Source of the DNA: an uncultured Bacilli bacterium
Lineage (GTDB): Bacteria; Bacillota_I; Bacilli_A; RF39; UBA660
Assembly (NCBI GenBank): GCA_944358405.1
Contig: CALVQX010000002.1
Location: forward strand, 1-33,545
DNA: 33,545 nucleotides
Reading direction: 5' to 3'
Below are positions 23,476 to 31,577 of the stretch, piece by piece. Position numbers and translations under genes: made by a program. The first letter of the stretch is position 1, and every line of letters begins with the position of its first letter. The notes beneath the pieces are model-generated. The model searched no databases, was not told where the DNA came from, and was given only the letters and a program-made list of their open reading frames with translations.

Positions 23476-24094
23476 AAAAAGATTAATTTTTCTTTTTGCT
23501 TTCCTCCTTCTTTTTTTCGTATTTGCAACACTAGTTTTTACAGGATGTTCAGATATCATTGATATTCCTGTATATGATTTTATTTTTTCCTTTCGAAGTG
23601 ACTTTTTAGATCATTATTTTATATTTATTACAAAATTTGGCAATACTTTGACGATTCTAATTGTAGTTTTTGCCTTTTTATTACTTGTCCGAAATGCCTA
23701 TGCTATTTTTTTAGGAGCCTCTGCTTGTACTTGCATTCTTTCTAATACGTTGATTAAACAGATAATTCGAAGAATTCGTCCAGAGCATCTTCGATTAATT
23801 GTTCAAGGAGGGTACTCTTTTCCAAGTGGTCATGCCATGATTTCTGTTTGTGTTTATGGATATCTTCTACATTTTGTTTGGAAGAAAGTCTCTAATCGAT
23901 ACTTAAGAGGAATTCTAGTATTTTTCTTGATTTTTTTGATTTTCTCGATAGGATGTAGTAGAATTTATGTAGGAGTGCATTATCCTACGGATGTATTGGC
24001 AGGATATTGTTTGGCTATATCAGAAGTTTTGTTGATTATCGAGATTGCAGATCGAATTTATGCCAAAGGGGGAGATGATAAATGTATAAATTAG
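23468..24094 (+). CDS. PAP2-family membrane phosphatase
   Basis: 208 residues from ATG 23468; a TTG at 23450 in the same frame would add six residues. About six hydrophobic segments are present. The acid phosphatase signature is complete: KQIIRRIRP (K-x6-RP), YSFPSGH (PSGH) and SRIYVGVH (SR-x5-H). Such proteins dephosphorylate lipid substrates at the outer membrane face, for example undecaprenyl pyrophosphate or phosphatidylglycerol phosphate. Which one cannot be told here. It follows pgi and overlaps the next gene by 13 bp, so the two are cotranslated. Confidence 0.9.
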   Translation: MSKKRLIFLFAFLLLFFVFATLVFTGCSDIIDIPVYDFIFSFRSDFLDHYFIFITKFGNTLTILIVVFAFLLLVRNAYAIFLGASACTCILSNTLIKQIIRRIRPEHLRLIVQGGYSFPSGHAMISVCVYGYLLHFVWKKVSNRYLRGILVFFLIFLIFSIGCSRIYVGVHYPTDVLAGYCLAISEVLLIIEIADRIYAKGGDDKCIN

Positions 24095-24822
24095 TGGTAA
24101 GCAATTTTTATGGAACGTTAATTGATCATAACGAATCTATTCCTATTTCTACAATGTTAGAAATTGATCGAATTCGCAAAGCTGGAGTATTATTTTGTAT
24201 TGCTACCAGTCAGATTTTAAAAACAGTATTAGATTATAATCGATCTTTTCCATTTTTAGATTATATTATTGCTTTAAACGGAGCTTATATTTATGATGTA
24301 AATCATGAAAAAGTGATTTATAAAAAAGTTCTCAAGCCTTCTGTAATTAAGAAAATTTATTCTCTGTTTTCTTCCTTCCCAATTTATTTTTGTACAGATT
24401 CTAAAAGAATTTTAGTAGATGATTTTTCATCTATTTATCAGAATGAAAAACAAAATATTTATAAAATAGAAATTCATGTAACGAAGAAGAAAGAGGGAGA
24501 AGAGATTTTAAGAAAATTAAAAGAAGTAGAGCTAGATATTTGTTCTTATTTGCAATCTTACGAAAACCATTTCTTTATCGAGATTTTTAGTCAAGATATA
24601 GATAAATTTTTAGGAGTAGAAAAGATTTGTAAATTAGGAAGGTTTTCACTAGATTCTGTTGTTGCAATTGGTTCTTCTTCTACTGATGTTAAAATGATAG
24701 GTAAAGTTGGATATGGAGTAGCAGTTGACAATGCTTGTGCAGCAGTAAAGAAAAAAGCAAAGGAGATTACTTCTTCTAATGATTGTAAGGGGATCGAAAA
24801 AATTATTCGTAAGTATTTTTAA
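24082..24822 (+). CDS. Cof-type HAD-superfamily protein lacking the catalytic aspartates (putative pseudoenzyme)
   Basis: 246 residues, ATG 24082 behind GGGGGAG, overlapping the PAP2 gene. Fold cues of HAD class IIB: an N-terminal GTLID, then FCIATSQ (motif II position), YIIALNGAYIYD, a cap domain, and VVAIGSSSTDVKMIGKVGYGVAVDNA at the motif IV position. Motif I is normally DxDGTL but here reads N8-F-Y10-G-T-L, so both the nucleophile and acid/base Asp are gone. Motif IV normally has GDGxND but here reads G197-SSST-D202. Phosphatase activity is therefore unlikely; a structural or regulatory role with the PAP2 phosphatase is possible. The reading frame is otherwise intact. Confidence 0.85.
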   Translation: MYKLVVSNFYGTLIDHNESIPISTMLEIDRIRKAGVLFCIATSQILKTVLDYNRSFPFLDYIIALNGAYIYDVNHEKVIYKKVLKPSVIKKIYSLFSSFPIYFCTDSKRILVDDFSSIYQNEKQNIYKIEIHVTKKKEGEEILRKLKEVELDICSYLQSYENHFFIEIFSQDIDKFLGVEKICKLGRFSLDSVVAIGSSSTDVKMIGKVGYGVAVDNACAAVKKKAKEITSSNDCKGIEKIIRKYF

Positions 24823-24876
24823 AGTTCACAAGATTTTCACAAAGTCTTGCTAGGCTAATGATGGGAGGAAATAAAA

Positions 24877-26583
24877 ATGAAAGAAAAGTTTATGAAGTGG
24901 AGTAGACCAATTGGGATTGTTTTAGCGGTAGTTTTAGCATTTATTTTGGTTTATAAGGGTTCTAATATGTTGATGGATCGAATTATGGAAAAGAATCTAG
25001 AGGATATTGATTGGATTCGTGGCAATGTTTCTCTAGATTTAGATTCTACTCTTGGTTCCAATATTTATTCTGTGACAAGAGAGGAACATATTTCTATTTA
25101 TAATATGAAGTATCAACAAGTAGTGGGAGAATATCTGGATGCTTTATTAAATGATACAGATTATACGATGGAAGATCCTCTTATTGTGTTTAATCCGTAT
25201 GGTACTAATAATTTTGGAGCTAATATTTACTTTGATACGGAGGAAGAGGCTCTAGTTTCTTATACAATTTCAGTAGAAGAAGATGATATTTCTGATTTTC
25301 AACGAAATTTAAAAAATTCTGGTGAAGATAATTATACAACGAATCATTCTTATCAGTTGATTGGCTTTGTTCCAGGGTATTTGAATCATGTTCGCCTAGA
25401 AGCAAAGAATAGAGATGGTGATGTAATTGCTACTAAAGAGTTTACTGTAGACTTAAGTGATACTAGTGTTGCTTCTGAGGTGATTCTAGAAAAAGAAGAT
25501 GGAGAAAGTGATGCAGAATTATCTAATGGTTTATATACTATTTTAGGAAATGATTCAGATGAACAAGATTATGTCTTTATGTATGATAATGATGGAATTA
25601 TTCGCTATGAGATTCCAATTATAGGATATCGTGCTCATGCCATATTATTCCGCGATGATAAAATGTATTTTAGTATTTCTCAAACTAGAATCGTTGAAAT
25701 TAATTCTTTAGGAGAGGTTAGTCGAATTTATCGAACAGGAGAGTATCAGTTGCATCATGACTATACTTTTGATGAGGATGGTAATCTATTAGTTTTAGCT
25801 AATAATACGAACAAGGATACAGAAGAAGATTGTATTATTAAAATTGATTTAGATTCTGGTGATGTTAGTGAAGTGATTGATTTTGAAGATATGTTTCAAT
25901 CCTATGTTGATACTTGTACATTAGATACTACTAGCACCAGAGATGAAGGGGAAGATGGATTAGACTGGTTACATTTAAATTCTATTGAATATGTAGATGG
26001 TGATGTATTCTTAAGTAGTAGAGAGACTTCTTCTATTTTGAAAGTTGCTGATATAGAAACCGATCCAAAGCTAGTTTATATTCTATCTGATCCTAAAATA
26101 TGGGAAGATACTGAATTTTCAGAATATGTTTATGAAAAACAAGGAGACTTTAAAATTCATGCAGGACAACATAGTGTTCGCTATTCTGAAGGAGAAGAAG
26201 ATGGTGTTTACTATTTAACATTCTTTGATAATAACTATGGTAGAGCAAATAGTCAGCCAGATTTTGATTTCTCTGAAATCGGAATTACTAATGATAATGC
26301 TTTTCAAGGGGATGAATCTTATTATTATGTTTATAGGGTAAATGAAAATGATCGTACTTTCGAATTAGTAGATAGTTTTGATGTAATTTATTCTGGTATC
26401 GTTAGTAGTGTTCAAACTATGGATAATGATAATATTATTGTTGATTCTGGTACCGCAGGAACATTTGCAGAATATGATTCTGATCATCAAATGATTCAAC
26501 GTTTTACAACGAAAATGAACAAATATATGGTATACCGAGTTTTAAAATATGATTTTAATGACTTCTGGTTCTACGAAGCATAA
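24877..26583 (+). CDS. Membrane-anchored arylsulfate sulfotransferase-like (ASST) protein
   Basis: 568 residues, ATG 24877 behind ATGGGAGGAAAT. One N-terminal hydrophobic segment (about 10-27) with a Lys/Arg-rich start indicates a signal anchor with the rest outside. The body is acidic and beta-rich, as in the six-bladed ASST propeller. Conserved ASST stretches: HHDYTFDEDGNLLVLAN, DWLHLNSIEY (His366) with SSR (Arg382), and GQHSVRY (His432) followed by FDNNYGR. In E. coli AssT the equivalent histidines and arginine form the PAPS-independent sulfuryl-transfer site. I infer the correspondence from motifs and spacing. Substrates are unknown. No disulfide-forming partner genes are in the window. 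Confidence 0.85.
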   Translation: MKEKFMKWSRPIGIVLAVVLAFILVYKGSNMLMDRIMEKNLEDIDWIRGNVSLDLDSTLGSNIYSVTREEHISIYNMKYQQVVGEYLDALLNDTDYTMEDPLIVFNPYGTNNFGANIYFDTEEEALVSYTISVEEDDISDFQRNLKNSGEDNYTTNHSYQLIGFVPGYLNHVRLEAKNRDGDVIATKEFTVDLSDTSVASEVILEKEDGESDAELSNGLYTILGNDSDEQDYVFMYDNDGIIRYEIPIIGYRAHAILFRDDKMYFSISQTRIVEINSLGEVSRIYRTGEYQLHHDYTFDEDGNLLVLANNTNKDTEEDCIIKIDLDSGDVSEVIDFEDMFQSYVDTCTLDTTSTRDEGEDGLDWLHLNSIEYVDGDVFLSSRETSSILKVADIETDPKLVYILSDPKIWEDTEFSEYVYEKQGDFKIHAGQHSVRYSEGEEDGVYYLTFFDNNYGRANSQPDFDFSEIGITNDNAFQGDESYYYVYRVNENDRTFELVDSFDVIYSGIVSSVQTMDNDNIIVDSGTAGTFAEYDSDHQMIQRFTTKMNKYMVYRVLKYDFNDFWFYEA

Positions 26584-26594
26584 AATATTGAACT

Positions 26595-26630
26595 AAAAAA
26601 TAGTTTCTAAACTTCTAGAAACTATTTTTA
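26595..26630. terminator. Bidirectional terminator between ASST-like gene and the minus-strand gene
   Basis: TAGTTTCTA/TAGAAACTA stem with six-base loop, flanked by A-run and T-run so that it works in both directions between convergent genes. Confidence 0.85.
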
Positions 26631-26981
26631 CTTTGTTCTTATGTTTTGTTTATTTTTTGTATGTGAGATTCTAATATAACCTTTTTGTTCTTCTTGATTG
26701 AATTCTATAAGCGTTCCATCTTCCATTGCTAATAAAGTTAAGAAGAATACCTCATTACTATGATAAGAAACTTTCGTATCTTGGATCTCATCAATAATTG
26801 AATTATTTTGAACAAAATCTAAAGTATCAATAATTTTTTCGTCTTCGTTGCTTTCCTCTAACTCCTTTTTTAAGTTTTTATAGGTAGCTACTATGCTAAT
26901 AATTTCTCTTAATGGTAAATAGTATTGATATTGTTCTTTATATCTTTCATTTGCTTTTATTACTTGTTCTTGATAATCCAT
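26628..26981 (-). CDS. Hypothetical protein, 117 aa
   Basis: ATG 26981 behind AGAAGGGATGAAAAG. The product is acidic and soluble. The N-terminal 55 residues are helical and probably coiled-coil (YQEQVIKANERYKEQYQYY; KNLKKELEESNEDEK). A beta-rich C-terminal part follows (SNEVFFLTLLAMEDGTLIEF). No family recognised. It is alone on the minus strand and convergent with the ASST-like gene. Confidence 0.65.
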   Translation of the reverse strand: MDYQEQVIKANERYKEQYQYYLPLREIISIVATYKNLKKELEESNEDEKIIDTLDFVQNNSIIDEIQDTKVSYHSNEVFFLTLLAMEDGTLIEFNQEEQKGYIRISHTKNKQNIRTK

Positions 26982-27054
26982 CTTTTCATCCCTTCTTTTT
27001 TTTCGTATTATGGTAACATATTTTCCCTTTTTTGTCTAGAAGAATGAAAATTTA

Positions 27055-27083
27055 TTTGTAAATTGTAAAATATATGTTATAAT
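27055..27083 (+). promoter_or_regulatory. Promoter of the rimP-nusA-ylxR-infB operon
   Basis: -35 TTTGTA (27055-27060), 17-bp spacer, extended -10 TGTTATAAT (TATAAT 27078-27083). Transcription would start near 27090, giving a leader of about 57 nt. Confidence 0.7.
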
Positions 27084-27096
27084 AGTTGCAGAAAGG

Positions 27097-27120
27097 AGTG
27101 GGAAAGGAATTTATCCCACT
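27097..27120 (+). promoter_or_regulatory. Leader hairpin of the nusA operon
   Basis: Seven-base stem AGTGGGA/TCCCACT with a 10-base loop lies between the likely start point and the rimP SD (GGGAGGTG). The left strand and its neighbour contain SD-like GAAAGGAG and AAAGGA. There is no strong T-tract (it is followed by TCTTATTATTTC). It could be a pause or attenuation element responsive to NusA; this is inference. Confidence 0.45.
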
Positions 27121-27146
27121 TCTTATTATTTCTGGGAGGTGATTAT

Positions 27147-27407
27147 GTGAAGGAACAAATTCATGCAATTGTTGGAGAGGCGATTTCTCCATATCAGGTT
27201 TTTGTTTATGATGCTTTTATCGAGACAGTAGAAGGAAAGAAAGTTTTTAATATTGTTCTAGATAGTGAAGATGTGATCGATTTGAATAAAATTACAGAAG
27301 TATCTAGAATTATTAATGCTATTTTAGATGAGCATGAAGAAGTTTTATGTGATGCAGATGAGTTAGATATTTATTCTAGAGAGAAAGGTGATGGAGAGGA
27401 TGAATAG
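27147..27407 (+). CDS. rimP: Ribosome maturation factor RimP, N-terminal domain only
   Basis: 86 residues from GTG 27147 behind GGGAGGTG; the overlapping ATG at 27145 is followed at once by TGA. The N-terminal alpha/beta domain is recognisable: a strand pair (VFVYDAFIETVEGKKVFNIVLDSED), then DLNKITEVSRIINAILDE and a final strand before an acidic end. RimP normally has about 150 residues with a second SH3-like domain after a LEVSSPGxDRPL-type motif. Both that motif and the domain are missing, and the gene runs directly into nusA. Position upstream of nusA supports the assignment. RimP acts in 30S subunit assembly. Confidence 0.75.
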   Translation: MKEQIHAIVGEAISPYQVFVYDAFIETVEGKKVFNIVLDSEDVIDLNKITEVSRIINAILDEHEEVLCDADELDIYSREKGDGEDE

Positions 27408-28614
27408 TAAAGAGTTTAAAAAAGCCCTTGATAATATCGTAAAAGAAAAAAATATAGATCCAGATGTGGTATATGATGCAATGGAATTAGCTCTTACTTC
27501 TGCTTATAAAAAGAATTTTAATTCTAAAACTAATGTAAAAGTGCTATTTGATCGTGATACTGGAGAAATTAAAGTTTATTCTTACATGACTGTTGTTCCA
27601 GATGATAAAATGACCAAAGAAGAATATGAGGATTATTTATTTGAACATTATACAGATGAAGATGAAGATGAGGAAGAAGAGAAAAAGGATTCTCTTGATG
27701 AAAATTCAGAAGATTCTATAGAAGATGGAGAAAATAAAGAAAAAGAAAAGATTTCTTTCTTCAATCCTGAATTGGAAATAAAACTTAGTGATGCTAAGAA
27801 AATTGATAAAACTTTAGAAGTTGGAGATACTATTGATACGGAAGTAACACCAAAAGATTTTGGTCGTGTGGCAGCTTCTACAGCAAAGCAAGTAGTGATT
27901 CAAAAAATTAGAGAAGCTGAAAGAAATAGTATTATGGAAGAATTTGGAGATAAGCAAGATGAACTTTTAATTGGTACTGTTGCTTTAGAAGATACGGATA
28001 ATTATTTTATTGATTTAGGGAGAACGAATGGAATTTTGCCTAAGAAAGATATTATTCCGGGAGAAAAGATTGAAATGGGTTCTCAAATCAAAGTTTATGT
28101 TTCCAAGGTAGATAATTCAGGAAAAGGTCTATTAATTTTATTAAGCAGAACTCATTACGGATTTGTAAAAAGATTATTTGAATTAGAGATTCCTGAGCTT
28201 TCTGATGGAACTGTTATGTTGTATAGTGTTGCAAGAGATCCAGGAAATCGTAGTAAAGTTGCTGTTTATTCGGAAAATCCAAAAGTAGATCCAATTGGTG
28301 CTTGTATTGGTGAAAAGGGAAGTAGAATTGCACGTATCATTGAGGAGCTACATGGAGAAAAATTAGATGTTGTAAAATATGATAAGGATCCAGCTGTATT
28401 TATTGCGAATGCCTTATCTCCTGCGAAAGATTTGACTGTTGCTATTACAGATCCTAAGAAACAGGAGGCAATGGTGATTGCAGATGGTGATAATTTTTCT
28501 TTAGCCATTGGTAAAAAAGGACAGAATGCTAGATTAGCTAGTCGCTTGACCCATTATAAGATCGATATTAAGAATACAGAACAAGCAAGAGAAGCAGGAA
28601 TTAATTTTCGATAG
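27400..28614 (+). CDS. nusA: Transcription termination/antitermination factor NusA
   Basis: 404 residues from ATG 27400; starts at 27388 (GTG) and 27391 (ATG) are alternatives. It overlaps rimP by 8 bp. Domains: the N-terminal RNA polymerase-binding domain (1-175), S1 (about 188-250, IGTVALEDTDNYFIDLG), KH1 (IGACIGEKGSRIARI) and KH2 (LAIGKKGQNARLASRL). NusA modulates pausing, termination and antitermination. The oddity is an acidic, low-complexity insertion at about 70-118 (runs of D and E) within the N-terminal domain, replacing the usual short link before ISLEEA-like sequence (here IKLSDAKKID). There is no C-terminal acidic repeat domain, as usual for Gram-positives. Confidence 0.95.
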   Translation: MNSKEFKKALDNIVKEKNIDPDVVYDAMELALTSAYKKNFNSKTNVKVLFDRDTGEIKVYSYMTVVPDDKMTKEEYEDYLFEHYTDEDEDEEEEKKDSLDENSEDSIEDGENKEKEKISFFNPELEIKLSDAKKIDKTLEVGDTIDTEVTPKDFGRVAASTAKQVVIQKIREAERNSIMEEFGDKQDELLIGTVALEDTDNYFIDLGRTNGILPKKDIIPGEKIEMGSQIKVYVSKVDNSGKGLLILLSRTHYGFVKRLFELEIPELSDGTVMLYSVARDPGNRSKVAVYSENPKVDPIGACIGEKGSRIARIIEELHGEKLDVVKYDKDPAVFIANALSPAKDLTVAITDPKKQEAMVIADGDNFSLAIGKKGQNARLASRLTHYKIDIKNTEQAREAGINFR

Positions 28615-28622
28615 GAGGATTT

Positions 28623-28886
28623 ATGAAAGTTAGAAAAATACCTCTTAGAAGTTGTGTAGTAACAAAAGAAAAATTACCTAAGCAAGAGCTTTTAAGAATC
28701 GTACGAACTCCAGATGGGCATGTAGTTGCTGATGAAACTGGAAAGTTAAATGGTCGAGGTGCATATATTAAAAAGGATGTTATGGTTTTAGAAAAGGCTA
28801 AAAAAAGTAATATCCTAGAAAAAAGATTAGAATGTAAAATAGAGGATAGTGTTTATGAAGAAATAAAAAAGATAATAGAAAAGTGA
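28623..28886 (+). CDS. ylxR: YlxR family RNA-binding protein
   Basis: 87 residues, ATG 28623 behind TAGGAGG. The YlxR/DUF448 signature is clear: KIPLRSCVVTKEKLPKQELLR, RIVRTPDG and LNGRGAYI. It sits in the canonical place between nusA and infB. The family is a small basic nucleic-acid-binding protein often in this operon. The ylxQ (L7Ae-like) gene that commonly follows is absent. Confidence 0.93.
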   Translation: MKVRKIPLRSCVVTKEKLPKQELLRIVRTPDGHVVADETGKLNGRGAYIKKDVMVLEKAKKSNILEKRLECKIEDSVYEEIKKIIEK

Positions 28887-28897
28887 GGTGAGTCTCT

Positions 28898-31033
28898 ATG
28901 ATGACGTTAGAAGACTATGCATTGGATGTTGGAAAAACTTTAGATGAAGTTGAAGCTTTATGTGATAAAATTGGAATTGAATATGTAGATGGAACTACGA
29001 AACTAAGCGAGACGGATATTATACTATTGGATAATGAAATGCAGGATGAAGAAGACTATATTACTGGCGATGTAGAAGATTTGGAAGAAAAATTATTGGA
29101 TGAAGAAGTTACTGATAAAGCGGAAGAGTTAGCGATGAATACCCGCTTCGATCTTGATAATCAACAAAGCTTTGAGAGGGTAAAAAGTAAACCTGTAAAG
29201 AAGAATGATAATAAAAAGGATTTCTTAAAAGAGAGAAAGAAAATTTATAAGCATCGTGAAAAATTACAAAGTAATGAAGCGGTGCCAGATGAAAACGTCA
29301 TTTTGTATAAAGAAGGTATGAGTGTTTCTGATTTGGCAGATGTATTGGAGGTTCCAGCAGTTGAGGTTGTAAAAAAATTAATGGGCCTTGGTACGATGGC
29401 TTCTGTAAACCAAGCCATTGATTATGATAGTGCAGAGGTAGTTGCATCTTTATATGATAAGGTATTAAAGAAAGAAGAAGCAGCTGATATTTCTAATTTT
29501 GAGAATTTAGAAATTGAAGATAAAGAAGAGGATTTGGTTGCACGTCCACCAGTAGTTACTATTATGGGACATGTAGATCATGGAAAAACGACTCTTTTGG
29601 ATGCTATACGTAAGACGAATGTAGCATCATCAGAAGCTGGGGGAATTACTCAAGCAATAGGAGCATATTCTGTTTCTTGTAATGGCAAGAAAATTACTTT
29701 TATTGATACTCCAGGACATGCTGCTTTTACAGAGATGAGGGCGCGTGGAGCTTCTATTACAGATATTGTAATTATTATCGTAGCTGCAGATGATGGCGTG
29801 ATGCCACAAACAAAAGAAGCAATTGATCATGCAAAAGCTGCGAAAGTTCCAATTATTGTTGCTATCAATAAAATTGATAAACCGGAAGCAAATATAGACC
29901 GAGTTATGACGGGGTTAGTAGAGAATGGACTTACTCCAGAAGAATGGGGTGGAGATATTCTTGTCAATAAGATTTCAGCTGTTACTGGAGAGGGAATCAA
30001 TGAATTGTTAGAAAATATTTTATTAGTAGCAGAAATGCAAGAGTATAAAGCAAACCCATCCCGTTATGCCACTGGTGCTGTCATTGAATCGAAGAAAGAT
30101 AGCAAAGTTGGATCAGTAGCTACTTTGTTAATTCAAAATGGTACGCTACGTTTGGGAGATCCTATTGTTGTTGGTACTACGTATGGTAAGGTTCGTACTT
30201 TAAAAAATGATCTTGGGCAAAACATCGTTGAGGCTGGTCCTTCTACGCCTGTAGAGGTTACTGGTATTTCTGATGTACCTAGTGCAGGAGATAAGTTCAT
30301 GGCATTTGAATCGGAAAAGCAGGCTAGACAGATTGCAGAAGAGAGAAGATTACGTAACAAGACGCAAGATTCTAATTTTAGTGGTATGAGTCTAGAAGAT
30401 TTATTTGGTAGAATTCAAGAAGGAATTAAAGAGATTAATGTCGTATTAAAAGCAGATGTGAATGGTTCTTTAGAGGCAGTTAAGAATTCCTTGGAAAAAA
30501 TAGACGTTGAAGGAGTTAAAATTCATGTGATTCGTGCTGCAGTTGGTTCTATTACAGAAAGTGATGTTGTTTTAGCAACAGCATCTGATGCGATGATTAT
30601 TGGATTTAATGTCCGGGCTAATGCCAAAGCAGTAGATGAAGCCAAACAATATGGTGTATCTATTCAAACTTATGATATTATTTATAAAGTTGTAGAAGAT
30701 ATGGAAGCAGCAATGAAAGGAATGCTAGATCCCGAATACGAAGAAAAAGTCATGGGAACATTAGAAGTTCGTCAAATCTTTAAGTTTTCTAAAATTGGTC
30801 TAATTGCTGGTTGTCATGTTACTGATGGTATTGTAAAGAATAATCAGAAAGCTCGTTTAATTCGCGATGATGTAATTATTTATAATGGATCAGTCAAATC
30901 TTTACAACATGAAAAAGATCAGGTAAAAGAAGTAAAAAAAGGGATGGATTGTGGTATCACTTTAGAGAACTGTCAAGACTATAAAGAGGGAGATATCATT
31001 GAAGTCTATGAATTGGTAGAAATACAGCGATAA
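28898..31033 (+). CDS. infB: Translation initiation factor IF-2
   Basis: 711 residues, ATG 28898 behind GAGGTG, 12 bp after ylxR. The N-terminal 190 residues are charged and helical and include an IF2_N-like module ([25 protein letters not shown]). The GTPase has G1 GHVDHGKTT (224-232), G2 [11 protein letters not shown]3 DTPGHAAF, G4 NKID and G5 SAVTG. Domains II to IV follow, to YELVEIQR. It delivers fMet-tRNA to the 30S P site. The N-terminal region is short, as in low-GC Gram-positives. A terminator follows, so rbfA is not in this operon. Confidence 0.97.
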   Translation: MMTLEDYALDVGKTLDEVEALCDKIGIEYVDGTTKLSETDIILLDNEMQDEEDYITGDVEDLEEKLLDEEVTDKAEELAMNTRFDLDNQQSFERVKSKPVKKNDNKKDFLKERKKIYKHREKLQSNEAVPDENVILYKEGMSVSDLADVLEVPAVEVVKKLMGLGTMASVNQAIDYDSAEVVASLYDKVLKKEEAADISNFENLEIEDKEEDLVARPPVVTIMGHVDHGKTTLLDAIRKTNVASSEAGGITQAIGAYSVSCNGKKITFIDTPGHAAFTEMRARGASITDIVIIIVAADDGVMPQTKEAIDHAKAAKVPIIVAINKIDKPEANIDRVMTGLVENGLTPEEWGGDILVNKISAVTGEGINELLENILLVAEMQEYKANPSRYATGAVIESKKDSKVGSVATLLIQNGTLRLGDPIVVGTTYGKVRTLKNDLGQNIVEAGPSTPVEVTGISDVPSAGDKFMAFESEKQARQIAEERRLRNKTQDSNFSGMSLEDLFGRIQEGIKEINVVLKADVNGSLEAVKNSLEKIDVEGVKIHVIRAAVGSITESDVVLATASDAMIIGFNVRANAKAVDEAKQYGVSIQTYDIIYKVVEDMEAAMKGMLDPEYEEKVMGTLEVRQIFKFSKIGLIAGCHVTDGIVKNNQKARLIRDDVIIYNGSVKSLQHEKDQVKEVKKGMDCGITLENCQDYKEGDIIEVYELVEIQR

Positions 31034-31093
31034 GAACTAGTTATTAGAACTTTGGTTCTTTTTCTTTTTAGAAGTTGTAAAACTTCTTTTTTT
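31033..31093 (+). terminator. Two hairpins ending the infB operon
   Basis: AGAAC-TTTG-GTTCT (31046-31058) followed by TTTTTCTTTTT, then AGAAGTT-GTAA-AACTTCT (31070-31087) followed by TTTTTTTG. Both are intrinsic-terminator-like and close the operon right after infB. Confidence 0.8.
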
Positions 31094-31112
31094 GTCTGAA
31101 GGAGGGGGAGTT

Positions 31113-31541
31113 ATGAAGGAGACAATGGCAGAAGAAATGACTGTTTCTGTTGTTAGAGAAGAACTAATCAATGATAATGCTTTATTAAGATTTGTCTATG
31201 ATAATCCTAGAGATAAAGAGAATTTTTGTTGTACTATTTATGTAAGATATATTCAAGATAAGGCAATTCATGAAACAAAGATAGGTTGTATTACTTTAGT
31301 AGGTTCTTTGGAGCAACAACAAGATGATGGGATGTGTATTTATGGCAGTAACAATTCTTTATTAGAATATAATCAAAAAGGAATTGCTTATTTTTCTTAT
31401 TATGAGGATGGCTCCTTATTTTATTCTCGTGTTTTTGATTTTAGAAATTATCGTTTTGTAGATAAAGAATATGAAATGGGAATTTATCAAAGACTTTTTT
31501 CTTCTAGGCAAATTCCAGCAGTACAGAAAAGAAAAATTTAG
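31113..31541 (+). CDS. Hypothetical protein, 142 aa
   Basis: ATG 31113 is chosen behind GAAGGAGGGGGAG; a start at 31092 would lie in the terminator. The product is soluble and mildly acidic with beta-strand pattern and many Tyr/Phe (CCTIYVRYIQDK, GIAYFSYYEDGSLFYSRVF). There is no signal peptide, and the C-terminus is basic. No family is recognised. It converges on the tandem-HTH gene. Confidence 0.7.
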   Translation: MKETMAEEMTVSVVREELINDNALLRFVYDNPRDKENFCCTIYVRYIQDKAIHETKIGCITLVGSLEQQQDDGMCIYGSNNSLLEYNQKGIAYFSYYEDGSLFYSRVFDFRNYRFVDKEYEMGIYQRLFSSRQIPAVQKRKI

Positions 31542-31548
31542 ACATTTT

Positions 31549-31577
31549 AAAGGAATGAGTTTATCATTCCTTTTTAT
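31549..31577. terminator. Shared terminator between convergent genes
   Basis: Perfect 10-bp stem AAAGGAATGA/TCATTCCTTT with loop GTTTA, followed by TT on the plus strand. The TGA stop of the minus-strand tandem-HTH gene forms part of the right arm. Confidence 0.7.
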
